Origin: Chrysogorgia sp. JL179-B06
Lineage: Eukaryota; Cnidaria; Anthozoa; Scleralcyonacea; Chrysogorgiidae
Length of the DNA: 64,000 nt
NCBI GenBank assembly: GCA_035772405.1
Contig: JAYKKM010000437.1
Span: 8,154,501 to 8,218,500, forward strand
Direction: 5' to 3'
Position numbers and translations under genes: made by a program
Notes under the pieces: model-generated
What the model was told of the DNA's origin: nothing
Databases searched by the model: none
Seen by the model: the letters and a program-made list of their open reading frames with translations, nothing else
Shown: piece by piece, positions 1 through 7,194 of the stretch
Position numbering within the stretch: position 1 is the stretch's first letter
Layout: the number at the start of each line of letters is the position of its first letter

Positions 1-31
1 GACACCCAACACTTGGCTGATCCCCAGAAGT

Positions 32-343
32 ATGGTCTTGTTAAAGGACCCCATCGTTGGTTACAATAACGTGCTAAGAACTTCGTCCGAAACTGGGATG
101 ACATTTGGGTATAATGACGGGTTGAACTACCACCGAGCGTCAAAAGCGAAGCATAAAAAAGTCCACCAAGCGGCAGGGCTCCACTTGGAAACTCTAGTTA
201 CGCCACCTGCAAAGAAAACAGTGGTCACCACCAATCAAATAGCACAGACCACCACAAGTAAGTCAGACACGACAACGCTAGCGATAATCTTAGGGTTCTC
301 AGCAGTCTCTGGCTATCTACTAACCAAATACACCTTGAAGTAG
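32..343 (+). CDS. small single-pass membrane protein of the virus-like element (may be 5'-partial)
   Basis: This 103-residue protein has a hydrophilic, Lys/Thr-rich body and one C-terminal hydrophobic segment (about residues 81-99, TLAIILGFSAVSGYLLTKY), so a tail-anchored membrane or virion protein is likely. The frame stays open upstream to the window edge, so the ATG at 32 may not be the true start. Its stop (341-343) lies two bases before the next ATG, as in a compact viral gene cluster. I do not recognise a named family. The short DPIVGYNNVL-type N-terminus resembles small proteins I associate with cnidarian Polinton-like elements, but that is memory, not a search. Function unknown. Confidence 0.6.
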   Translation: MVLLKDPIVGYNNVLRTSSETGMTFGYNDGLNYHRASKAKHKKVHQAAGLHLETLVTPPAKKTVVTTNQIAQTTTSKSDTTTLAIILGFSAVSGYLLTKYTLK

Positions 344-345
344 TA

Positions 346-1296
346 ATGAGTCTAAACTATGGGTATGAGTCTGACGACCCTCACGATAAAATACTAAAGA
401 GAACGAAAAGACATCTGGACGAAGATCCCAAATTAAGCGCGACTGGTGGAAGGATGTCTGGAATAATAGACATGCAAGGCTCAGCGATAAAAAACGTGGC
501 AGACCCAGTCGATGACTCAGACGCTGCAAATAAAAGAACTCTAGAGCAACTATTATCAGGTTTCCTCAAGAGTCAGTCCTATAATGTTGTGCTCGACTTC
601 AACGTTAGCACACACGCCTTGAAAAATGTGGAATTTCACACCAATGGTTCAAACAAAGTGAAAGCTATTGGTGAAACAAGTAAATTAGTGCAAAACAACC
701 CGACTTATGGTCCTATTATCAGCATCAGCAGTGTAAGCCAAAGTTTTCTATCCCCTGTGTTAACACCAATCCCACTTGAGTCAGGTCTCCATTTTAACTG
801 CCCCAGTATGCAATGGTGTGACCTCTCTATTTTTGTTGTGGTAAGGTTACCTGCTCGCACCGCTGGATCAAATTGGGAGACAATTATATCAAACGACGAT
901 GGTCAGTGGGATAAGTTCATAGGGTACAAGACTGGTATGACTAATGGACTCGCGTATGGTGGTAGCAACCCAGCAATGGAGAGCATATGCACTATTCCAA
1001 GTGGTGTTGACCTCACAAAAATGCACATGATATCAATACACTGGCAAATGAGCAATTCACATGTCAGGGTCAACAACGTTAAGTCAGCCGACTCAGACTT
1101 CGTAGCGAATATGAAAAAGATAGGCACACCCTACGGAACAATTTTTGGAATACATCGACCAAGAACACCACTCGCACCTTATGCGTACCCATCGTTGATA
1201 GAATTCTACGGTGTGAAAATTGTGAGTGGCTACATGACGAACCGAGACATCATAATCATGGGTGGAGAAATGATGAAGGAATATGGTATAAAGTAA
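346..1296 (+). CDS. fibre/lectin-like structural protein with C-terminal concanavalin-like (LamG-type) domain
   Basis: The 316-residue protein has two visible parts. Residues about 35-70 carry a motif of the form GxIDMQGxxIKNVxDPVDDSDAANKR, which resembles the shaft or trimerisation segment of phage tail-fibre proteins. From about residue 145 to the end it looks like a beta-sandwich of the LamG/concanavalin type. The close (IEFYGVKIV, then a helix ending MKEYGIK) matches the usual end of such domains in bacterial and viral surface proteins. A receptor-binding spike or fibre is therefore the best guess. The start follows a TAG stop by two bases (TAGTAATG) and the next ATG abuts its own TAA, so these genes are packed head to tail. 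No signal peptide is seen. Exact role is inferred. Confidence 0.6.
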   Translation: MSLNYGYESDDPHDKILKRTKRHLDEDPKLSATGGRMSGIIDMQGSAIKNVADPVDDSDAANKRTLEQLLSGFLKSQSYNVVLDFNVSTHALKNVEFHTNGSNKVKAIGETSKLVQNNPTYGPIISISSVSQSFLSPVLTPIPLESGLHFNCPSMQWCDLSIFVVVRLPARTAGSNWETIISNDDGQWDKFIGYKTGMTNGLAYGGSNPAMESICTIPSGVDLTKMHMISIHWQMSNSHVRVNNVKSADSDFVANMKKIGTPYGTIFGIHRPRTPLAPYAYPSLIEFYGVKIVSGYMTNRDIIIMGGEMMKEYGIK

Positions 1297-1503
1297 ATGG
1301 GAGCATGTTTTTCGAGACCTCATGAAATATATAAGATAAATAAGACGACTGACCACATGTTCAAAGCTGGTGGATCATTTGGTCGCGGTGACGTTACTCT
1401 CGAGCTCCACGCTGAGATTGGTATGAGGTCTAAAAAGACTTACGGCGAACCTATTATGTTACCAGAGTCAGACACTGTGGGAGTGGTAGGAGACGTGACC
1501 TAA
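1297..1503 (+). CDS. small putatively N-myristoylated protein
   Basis: This 68-residue protein begins MGACFSRP. Gly2 with Ser6 fits the N-myristoylation consensus and Cys4 is placed for palmitoylation, so peripheral membrane attachment is predicted. The remainder is short, charged and without a recognisable domain. The ATG abuts the TAA of the fibre-like gene with no gap (TAAATG). Small myristoylated proteins are common in membrane-containing large DNA viruses. Assigning it to a virion membrane is inference. Confidence 0.5.
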   Translation: MGACFSRPHEIYKINKTTDHMFKAGGSFGRGDVTLELHAEIGMRSKKTYGEPIMLPESDTVGVVGDVT

Positions 1504-1511
1504 GTTATGTA

Positions 1512-1652
1512 ATGGGTTGGCTTAGAAAACTGGTTCGTAACATTAGAAACTTTTTCAGACGACGTAGAAAACTGAAGACTAATAAAACACACCTGCTGCA
1601 TTGGTACACAACAAACCAGATCTATAAAAAACCTGACACCTATGTCGAGTAG
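1512..1652 (+). CDS. 46-residue highly basic protein
   Basis: A short frame opens at GTAATG eight bases after the previous stop. The first 22 residues are strongly basic and amphipathic (MGWLRKLVRNIRNFFRRRRK), then a polar tail. This composition suits a nucleic-acid- or membrane-binding peptide, such as a core protein of a small dsDNA virus. It fills an otherwise empty gap in a tightly packed cluster and its start context matches its neighbours, which is the main support. No family recognised. Confidence 0.4.
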   Translation: MGWLRKLVRNIRNFFRRRRKLKTNKTHLLHWYTTNQIYKKPDTYVE

Positions 1653-1674
1653 TTTTTTTTGCGAGGCTATAGTA

Positions 1675-2436
1675 ATGGTAACCAACTCAGTGCGATTATT
1701 CGATGGTCACCAAATCACGACGGTTAATCACAACGGTGAAATATGGTTCAAAGCAAGAGAAGTCGCGAGCGCTCTAGGTTATGCTCGACCAAAAGATGCA
1801 GTTCATGACCACGTCGAACCTGATTGTAAAATGAAGATAGAACAGGCCTCGTTTATCAACGAACTTGGAGTCTACTCATTGACGTTCTCGAGTAAATTGG
1901 AGCGCGCGAAACACTTTGGAAGGTGGGTGCACTCGGAAGTCTTACCAAGCGTTAGAAAAAGTTTAGCTGGCGTTGGTCTCAAACACAATCAATTCGTAAT
2001 GATCACTGAGTTCGACCTTCATACGAAAGTTGTTAGTTTTCTTAGGAAATATTATCCAGAAGCTATTTTGATAGCCGGGCTTGGTGAAAATCAAGACACT
2101 CCGAGTAAAAGAATAAATTCGTGGAAAAAAGGTTACCAACGTGGAACACCTGACTTGATTATTGCCAATGCAAACCGACAGCACATTGGACTTGTGATTG
2201 AGTTCAAGAACCCAGGTGGCACAGGCAAGACATCCAAAGAGCAAGACTCTCTGCTACTCAGATATAAATCCGCTGGTTATCTAACACTCTTGTGCGACTC
2301 ATACGATGACGCTATTACCACGGTAATAAAATATTTCTTTGACATTGGGTTTCAATGTTCTCAGTGTTTTCGTAAATTTAAAAATAAATCAGCGTTGAGT
2401 AACCACGAGAGACGCTACTGTAAAGAGACTTTTTAG
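1675..2436 (+). CDS. BRO-N / VRR-NUC-like nuclease / C2H2 finger fusion protein
   Basis: I place the start at 1675 (GTAATG context); an in-frame ATG at 1642 would add 11 residues and overlap the preceding small gene. From 1675 the protein is 253 residues. Residues about 5-100 form a BRO-N (Bro/prophage antirepressor-type DNA-binding) domain, with the typical WFKAREVASALGY and HSEVLPSVRK segments. Residues about 110-220 look like a VRR-NUC-type PD-(D/E)XK nuclease: GTPDLII supplies the catalytic Asp and the following VIEFKNP the E-x-K. The C-terminus ends in a C2H2 finger (CSQCFRKFKNKSALSNHERR, then YC). BRO-N proteins are widespread in large DNA viruses and phages; this three-part arrangement would suit a sequence-guided nuclease in viral DNA processing or host interference. 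Catalysis is inferred. Confidence 0.7.
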   Translation: MVTNSVRLFDGHQITTVNHNGEIWFKAREVASALGYARPKDAVHDHVEPDCKMKIEQASFINELGVYSLTFSSKLERAKHFGRWVHSEVLPSVRKSLAGVGLKHNQFVMITEFDLHTKVVSFLRKYYPEAILIAGLGENQDTPSKRINSWKKGYQRGTPDLIIANANRQHIGLVIEFKNPGGTGKTSKEQDSLLLRYKSAGYLTLLCDSYDDAITTVIKYFFDIGFQCSQCFRKFKNKSALSNHERRYCKETF

Positions 2437-2449
2437 ACAGCGAGTAATG

Positions 2450-2480
2450 AGTCGTTGAGACAACTGCTCTAGCATTTTTT
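2450..2480 (+). terminator. hairpin plus T-tract 3' of the BRO-type gene
   Basis: Fourteen bases after the BRO-type stop codon, GTTG-AGA-CAAC forms a stem extended by weaker pairs to AG/CT, followed by CTAGCA and six T. Position and form suit a 3'-end signal for the left plus-strand cluster. Confidence 0.4.
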
Positions 2481-2613
2481 AAAGACGTTTTTAACTCAGT
2501 AAAAAAATATCTGCGAAACTTTCTCTCTTTATTTCACAAACCTTCTGACCACTGTGTGAAAAAACGTTTCTACTGTACATTGGACGCTTCATGTGACCAA
2601 TGTATAAATTTTT

Positions 2614-2640
2614 AAAAAAGTGGGGTATTCGAGAACACCC
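2614..2640 (-). terminator. hairpin plus T-tract 3' of thymidine kinase gene
   Basis: Read on the minus strand directly after the kinase stop codon, GGGTGTTC and GAATACCC pair around a tiny central loop with one mismatch, and a CAC plus six T follow. It faces the plus-strand hairpin at 2450-2480, so the two convergent clusters each end in a similar structure. Confidence 0.45.
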
Positions 2641-3213
2641 TTAATTTTGTGTGGAAGGATGATGACGTCTGCACACTGCACGATATTGCTCAGCGCCACC
2701 AACGAATGATGGTCCTGGGTTATATCTCCAAGTGAATGGCGCTTCAACAGTTGTTCCGCGAGTGTCACGACAAACAGCGCAATACGCTTTTAGAAATGTG
2801 ATGTCGTCTGCCATTGGGAACAACGTGTCAAGTTCACCAAGTCTTTTTAAATGCTCTGTTGTTATGAGACCACAAATAATGACGTGAATGCCAGCTTTGA
2901 TGTACTCGTGAATAATTGGGAGTAACCCAGAGTACCAATGGCCCTCGTCAATTCCGATGACGTCGTAATCAGCTATCTCGGAAGAACTCGGGAGGTTGGT
3001 GATTAACTTCGCAGGTAAACTGTCTGATCCAACAACAATGGTCTGACGATGTGTGGAGAACGCGTGGTCAGTTCGCCTAGTGTCACCTGTGTTGTTCATG
3101 TAGAGGACTTTGAGCCCTGATTTACTTAACGTGATTAACCTACGAACAGTCTCTGTTGTTTTCCCTGCGAACATGGGGCCAATCACGATTTCTAGTTTAC
3201 CGAGTTTCTTCAT
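2641..3213 (-). CDS. tk: thymidine kinase (type II, zinc-binding)
   Basis: The 190-residue protein matches the compact type II thymidine kinase of poxviruses, other large DNA viruses and cells. It would phosphorylate thymidine to dTMP with ATP, raising dTTP for viral DNA synthesis. Visible motifs are the P-loop GPMFAGKT (residues about 12-19), the Mg-binding DEGHWY (about 89-94, where many homologues have DEGQF), and the C-terminal lasso GGAEQYRAVC (about 172-181). The zinc site uses CAVC (about 145-148) and the final CRRHH. Length is usual for the family. The start at 3213 sits in TAGTAATCATG and overlaps the upstream minus-strand gene by 17 bp, so the two are probably co-transcribed. All key residues appear present. 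Confidence 0.9.
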   Translation of the reverse strand: MKKLGKLEIVIGPMFAGKTTETVRRLITLSKSGLKVLYMNNTGDTRRTDHAFSTHRQTIVVGSDSLPAKLITNLPSSSEIADYDVIGIDEGHWYSGLLPIIHEYIKAGIHVIICGLITTEHLKRLGELDTLFPMADDITFLKAYCAVCRDTRGTTVEAPFTWRYNPGPSFVGGAEQYRAVCRRHHPSTQN

Positions 3214-3769
3214 GATTACTATACCTCCAGAGAAATGTTCTCTCCTGTTGCGGCAACTGTTGCTCGTTGTTAAATATCCGCTGAAGCTCTAAGTTTTTAA
3301 GGTGGGACTGTGAGCTCTCGTGTCTCAAGCGATACAGTGGGTCGTTGGCGGCCACACCGCATGGGTGACAGGTGTACGCGTTTTCGTCTCTCGCAAAGTG
3401 TCTGTGGGCGGGCGAGAGTACGTGGTCCCTGATATCATCCGCACCCAGTATCTCATTACACCCCACCTTGCAAACGTGAACGTCGCGGTTTGCGGCGAGC
3501 TCTAGCCACGCTTTGGCTTTGGTTGGGCATGGTTTCCACATAAGGGTCGCTAAGAACACTTGGAGGAAATTACCGAGTAATGTGGCTGTGGACCCACGAG
3601 GGTTGTTCAAGTAGACATCACTTGCTAACATAAGGTACTTGAATGATGAGTAACACCACACAGGGATTATGCCAGCTAATGCATGTATCAGCAAGCTCGT
3701 TGACTCTTTCCTCTCGAAGATCGATCCAAGCGTCGAGAAGATACCTCGTATGGCGGACCTGAGAGCCAA
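3197..3769 (-). CDS. Cys/His-rich zinc-finger-like protein, C-terminal part of a two-frame gene
   Basis: This open frame of about 190 codons has no ATG near its 5' end; the first listed codon is TTG and the frame is open further upstream to a stop near 3830-3832. It begins with hydrophobic stretches (about residues 25-50 and 60-77) and ends with two clusters of possible metal ligands: CKVGC followed by spaced His, and CHPCG followed by spaced His (C2H2-like). Its 3' end overlaps the kinase start. Because the N-terminal frame at 3618-3935 starts with a good ATG, the two are probably halves of one gene joined by a frame change around 3770-3800. Product unknown. Confidence 0.45.
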   Translation of the reverse strand: MALRSAIRGIFSTLGSIFERKESTSLLIHALAGIIPVWCYSSFKYLMLASDVYLNNPRGSTATLLGNFLQVFLATLMWKPCPTKAKAWLELAANRDVHVCKVGCNEILGADDIRDHVLSPAHRHFARDENAYTCHPCGVAANDPLYRLRHESSQSHLKNLELQRIFNNEQQLPQQERTFLWRYSNHEETR

Positions 3770-3935
3770 GCCGTTTTGGCTGCCCTTCAGGGTCGGGGTC
3801 GAACAGTGTGTATGTTGAGAAGTACTTGTTTAAGACGCTAGGCCCAGAGGTGTCTTGTGAGGTAGACACACTGACAAAGGCCGTTCTCAGCATGTTGGCA
3901 ATATATTCTTCGCTAATTTCTCGGGCTTGAGTCAT
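3618..3935 (-). CDS. N-terminal part of the two-frame minus-strand gene
   Basis: This 105-residue frame opens with an ATG in ATAATG context directly at the divergent promoter. About the first 60 residues look like ordinary protein (helical N-terminus, then a D/P/G-rich linker). After about residue 65 composition becomes less convincing, and the overlapping frame ending at 3197 becomes the better one. I infer a single gene of about 240 residues with either an indel or a programmed shift in the overlap. The joined product is not given. Family unknown. Confidence 0.4.
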   Translation of the reverse strand: MTQAREISEEYIANMLRTAFVSVSTSQDTSGPSVLNKYFSTYTLFDPDPEGQPKRLGSQVRHTRYLLDAWIDLREERVNELADTCISWHNPCVVLLIIQVPYVSK

Positions 3936-4065
3936 TATGTTATACTCTCAGAAAAAATCCTAATTTTTAGTGCGTTTGGTCTGGAACTGTGAGACACCTG
4001 TGAGGTCATCTGTGAGATACCTGTGAGGTCAACTGTGAGTAAGATAACACGTGATAGTGTATTAG
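3936..4065. promoter_or_regulatory. divergent promoter region with 23-bp direct repeats
   Basis: The 130-bp gap separates the first minus-strand gene (start 3935) from the first gene of the right plus-strand cluster (start 4066). It contains two adjacent 23-bp copies (3987-4009 and 4010-4032, differing at two positions) and the start of a third (4033-4040), built on the word CTGTGAG. An AT-rich stretch lies on the minus-strand side. Repeated words between divergent genes are typical transcription-factor sites; that reading is inference. Confidence 0.45.
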
Positions 4066-4410
4066 ATGGTTGAGGACTCACAGACGGCTGTTGAAGCGAA
4101 GATCACAACTGATGTGAAGAGTGTTAAGGTGAAGGACCCAAAGCGCGTCGCTGCTGGTAAAAAGTTGGCTGAGATATCGAAAGCTGCGAAAGAAAAGAAA
4201 ATGCGTGAAATGATAGTCAACGAAGAACAGGGTAGTGAGTGGAGCTATGGTTATATTGTCGGAACACTTGGTGTTGTCATCGCCGCTGCTTCGCTATGGT
4301 ACACAATTAGCAGTGAGAAAGAAACGCAACTGGAACCTGTGAGTACTGTGGTTAGCGCGTCAGAAAATCGTAGAACTTGTCGTCCAGCGTTAGACACATT
4401 TGATTCTTGA
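4066..4410 (+). CDS. small basic protein with one membrane segment
   Basis: The 114-residue protein starts with a charged, Lys-rich domain (DPKRVAAGKKLAEISKAAKE, about residues 25-44), followed by a single transmembrane helix (about residues 62-80, YGYIVGTLGVVIAAASLWY) and a polar tail. First gene of the cluster that leads to the polymerase. I recall similar KDP-K-VAAGK-LA-ISKAAKEKK proteins next to polymerase genes of cnidarian Polinton-like elements; a search is needed to confirm. A virion membrane or scaffold role is a guess. Confidence 0.55.
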   Translation: MVEDSQTAVEAKITTDVKSVKVKDPKRVAAGKKLAEISKAAKEKKMREMIVNEEQGSEWSYGYIVGTLGVVIAAASLWYTISSEKETQLEPVSTVVSASENRRTCRPALDTFDS

Positions 4411-4425
4411 ACAAAACACACGACA

Positions 4426-4668
4426 ATGTATATGGCTGCGATCGATCGAAAAGAACTTATGAACGAATTGTACGATGCGCTACTTGTTACGACTGGTGCT
4501 GTGGCAGTGAGTATGATTTCTAAAAAGGCTTTGGGGGAACCATTGGGAACACCAGAGACAGTTAAAGGCACAGTGAAACTTGCTGCAGCTGTTGGTGCAG
4601 GAACGCTGTTAGTAAAATGGATGCAATCGAAAAAGTGGATACCGACAGACCCATTCAAATCAACGTAA
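4426..4668 (+). CDS. small hydrophobic membrane protein
   Basis: An 80-residue protein; a second in-frame ATG at 4432 is an equally good start. It has two hydrophobic stretches (about residues 17-30 and 48-65) around a short LGEPLGTPETVKG linker and ends in a charged tail with WIPTDPF. It lies 15 bp after the previous stop and its own stop is four bases before the next ATG. It appears to belong to a conserved trio of small membrane proteins beside the polymerase. No defined function. Confidence 0.5.
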   Translation: MYMAAIDRKELMNELYDALLVTTGAVAVSMISKKALGEPLGTPETVKGTVKLAAAVGAGTLLVKWMQSKKWIPTDPFKST

Positions 4669-4672
4669 GTTA

Positions 4673-5092
4673 ATGGCGAGTGTCGTGGCTGGAGGGATAT
4701 TTAATGCAGTGGCTTTTGCAGGCGCTGGCTTTATGTTTTCAAAGTTCAATCACACAGGTTATGAAGCTGAGATGAAAAGGCATAACCATGCGTTGGAGCA
4801 GTTAGCCAGCGCGAAAGAAGCGTGGTATGAGAATGAGGTCGCCAAGAAAGATAAGATCCAGCGTTTACGGCAAATGCTCTCAGATGCTAACGCTGACATC
4901 AATGACACAAACCATGCGTTGGAAGAACTTAGAAGCGTAATGACCATACAGTACAGCGGACGAGTGTTCACTGAGAGTCCGAGGGTTGCGGATTACTACC
5001 AACCGAGTGCGGAAATGAAGGAGTACCAATTGTTGTTTGTTAGCGCGCTAGGTTTGGGTAGTGGAATAGCGGTGTGGGTGCTAACTCGGTAA
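4673..5092 (+). CDS. membrane protein with central coiled coil
   Basis: The 139-residue protein has a Gly/Ala-rich hydrophobic N-terminus (residues about 2-22), a long heptad-like central region rich in Glu, Lys, Ala and Leu (about 30-90), and a second hydrophobic helix at the C-terminus (about 117-136). Both ends could insert in a membrane with a coiled coil between. The start has the TTAATG context shared by several genes here. Similar proteins seem frequent in cnidarian Polinton-like sequences (from memory). A virion morphogenesis role is possible. Confidence 0.5.
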   Translation: MASVVAGGIFNAVAFAGAGFMFSKFNHTGYEAEMKRHNHALEQLASAKEAWYENEVAKKDKIQRLRQMLSDANADINDTNHALEELRSVMTIQYSGRVFTESPRVADYYQPSAEMKEYQLLFVSALGLGSGIAVWVLTR

Positions 5093-5118
5093 AAAAATGT
5101 TGGAGTAGTATAAGAGTG

Positions 5119-5682
5119 ATGGACAAACTTATGAGGCAGATGAGTTACGGTTACACAATTGACGAAATCGCGAGCGAGACGCAAATTGAGTGTGGAGGCA
5201 CCCCTAGGCTCTACTACTGCTCAGATTGTGACGTTGTGAAAAATGTGACTGAATGTGGTGGGTACACGTGTCCAAAGTGTGGCGATATCGAATGGGGTTA
5301 CGTTCAGAGTTATAGTGACATGAGACTCACGCGACCAAAAAGCGTTCACAAGCGGTCTTGGTGGATGGGGAGGAGACTACGGAACGTTGTGAAGGGTGAG
5401 CACCTTGAGTTGATAAAAGAGGACTTCTTGAAAGTTGTCAACGCATTGTACTCATGCAATTTGATAAAGGGTAGAAACGTCAGCAGATATGGATACTACA
5501 TTATTAGGTTGTGCCACAGAAGACGAGTCGAGACACTCAAGAAGGTGTCAGACCTCAAAGACGGGAAGGTGAAAGACTTGTTTGACGATAATTTGTTTGG
5601 GGTGGTGTACCCAAAGCTGGGATGGTGCGAAAGTGGTGATCGCTATTACAACGAGTGGCTTAGGAAAAAAAAACAAGTGTAG
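5119..5682 (+). CDS. zinc-ribbon protein, candidate late transcription factor (VLTF3-like)
   Basis: I choose the ATG at 5119 (187 residues); the frame is open further upstream only through a GTG inside the preceding gene. Residues about 33-53 form a zinc ribbon: CSDC, then CPKC after about 14 residues. The following helical region (Y/R-rich, then I-x-x-D-F around residue 105, then YYNEW near the end) has the general layout of poxvirus VLTF3-type late transcription factors, which also occur in Polintons and many large DNA viruses. Its position directly before the polymerase and the TAATG-type starts of several neighbours fit that role, but similarity is weak by eye. It may instead be an unrelated zinc-ribbon protein. 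Confidence 0.45.
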   Translation: MDKLMRQMSYGYTIDEIASETQIECGGTPRLYYCSDCDVVKNVTECGGYTCPKCGDIEWGYVQSYSDMRLTRPKSVHKRSWWMGRRLRNVVKGEHLELIKEDFLKVVNALYSCNLIKGRNVSRYGYYIIRLCHRRRVETLKKVSDLKDGKVKDLFDDNLFGVVYPKLGWCESGDRYYNEWLRKKKQV

Positions 5683-5694
5683 TATATAGAAGTC

Positions 5695-7194
5695 ATGGAT
5701 GACGTCACAGAAAACTCACTTGTTAGAAATGGCGCAGCCGTTGTAAATCCACTAACAGGTAGAGCAATCAACGTCCACGGGCGAGTCTACAATCAACTTG
5801 TTAGAGATGGTGTTTTTAGTGACACGACAAATGTCAGCACTATTAATCCGCTGACAAACAGGCGAGTTAACGTTGGCAGTCGGACACACAACCGTCTTGT
5901 TAGAGATCAGGAAGCGCGACCCGCAGTTGAAGACCATAGCCCACGGCTGTTGAGTCAAGCGCTGAGAGGGTTCACCAGGTCCTATGGAGTCGAGGTGGTT
6001 AACGATAGAGACATCAATCAGGTAAACGGCAGTAGAAGCGCTGTCATTAATCTTTTGAGACGTGAACTAGGTGAGACCAACGGAATGAAAGTGGTAGAGA
6101 CAGTTAAGGTCACTTTTGAGAAGGCTTTAGAACTCGATAAGACCACGTACAAAACTGCCTACTTTAACAGTGAAACGTTTGTCGTCATTAACGAGCGTGA
6201 CATCGAAGGTGTTGCCAACCGTGGGTCGGAACAGATCTTGACGCGGATAGCCGGGTGGTTATCTGAGGGGTCTGGGTGGACTATCGACAAAATAGACGCA
6301 CACTACGTTAATATCGCTATTTATAGACCTTTGAATGGGAGTAGCTACATTACGTTACCAAAGGAGTTGCGCAATAGTAAGAAGGGTTTGGTAAACGTGA
6401 ATAATGATGATGACAACAAGTGTTTTAGATGGTGTCACCTAGCGCATAAGTTCCCTGTTGGAAAAAACTCTGATAGAACATCAAAGTACGCTAGGCATGT
6501 CAGTGAGTTGAATTATGATGGAATTAACTTCCCAGTCACACTCAAAGATTACAACAAGATCGAAAAGGCAAACGAAATTAGCATCAACGTTTTCGGGTAT
6601 GAAAATAAGCAACCATTCCCTGTGTATGTTTCTAAGGAAGCGTACCCTGACCACATGGACCTACTGTTGATAACTAATGATGTGGGCAACAAGCACTACG
6701 TGTACATTCGCGATTTCAACAAGTTTATGTACCGTCAGACAGAGCATAAGGCTAGAAAACATTTTTGTAGACATTGCCTGCAGTGTTTTAGTCGAGCGGA
6801 CGTGCTTGAAAGTCATGTTGAAGTATGTTTGGTCATCAATGGGAAGCAAGCTATTAAAATGCCGCAAAAAGGTGCGAAAGTGAAATACGAGAATTTTAGT
6901 AGGCAGCTAAACGTACCATTTGTGGTGTATGCAGACTTTGAGGCTATCACACAGAAGGTGCACACAGCAAAGCTGTCAAGCGAGTGTAGCTACACAAATG
7001 CTTACCAGAGACACGTTGACTGCGGTTATGGGTATAAACTGGTTTGTTGCTATGACAATGAGTATAGTAAGCCAGTGAAAGTGTATCGTGGTGAAAATGC
7101 AGTCAACAAGTTCATCGGGGAGATGTTAGAAATTGTTGAATATTGTAAAGAAACATCTGAGAGTCACTTTAAACAAAGAAATGACGCTGACTGA
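5695..7194 (+). CDS. polB: family-B DNA polymerase, N-terminal and first exonuclease part (frame 1)
   Basis: This 499-residue frame is the front part of a protein-primed-type family-B DNA polymerase (DNA_pol_B_2 group) as found in Polintons and adintoviruses. Residues about 15-75 hold two copies of a motif NPLT-x-R-x-(I/V)NV followed by R-x-(Y/H)N-x-LVRD, resembling the 2-cysteine adaptor repeats of large DNA viruses but without the cysteines. A CRHC...H...C zinc finger lies near residues 357-378. Exonuclease motif I is VVYADFEAI near 408-416. The frame ends at a TGA (7192-7194) just where the family normally continues, so the stop comes from a +1 frame change. The second frame carries on in place. 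The gene is either decayed, mis-assembled at this point, or uses unusual decoding. Confidence 0.85.
   Translation: MDDVTENSLVRNGAAVVNPLTGRAINVHGRVYNQLVRDGVFSDTTNVSTINPLTNRRVNVGSRTHNRLVRDQEARPAVEDHSPRLLSQALRGFTRSYGVEVVNDRDINQVNGSRSAVINLLRRELGETNGMKVVETVKVTFEKALELDKTTYKTAYFNSETFVVINERDIEGVANRGSEQILTRIAGWLSEGSGWTIDKIDAHYVNIAIYRPLNGSSYITLPKELRNSKKGLVNVNNDDDNKCFRWCHLAHKFPVGKNSDRTSKYARHVSELNYDGINFPVTLKDYNKIEKANEISINVFGYENKQPFPVYVSKEAYPDHMDLLLITNDVGNKHYVYIRDFNKFMYRQTEHKARKHFCRHCLQCFSRADVLESHVEVCLVINGKQAIKMPQKGAKVKYENFSRQLNVPFVVYADFEAITQKVHTAKLSSECSYTNAYQRHVDCGYGYKLVCCYDNEYSKPVKVYRGENAVNKFIGEMLEIVEYCKETSESHFKQRNDAD

Noticed and set aside
7168..7174. TTTAAAC as a programmed minus-one frameshift site for PolB
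   Set aside because: The upstream frame reads TTT AAA here and the downstream frame is plus one, opposite to what this heptamer supports.
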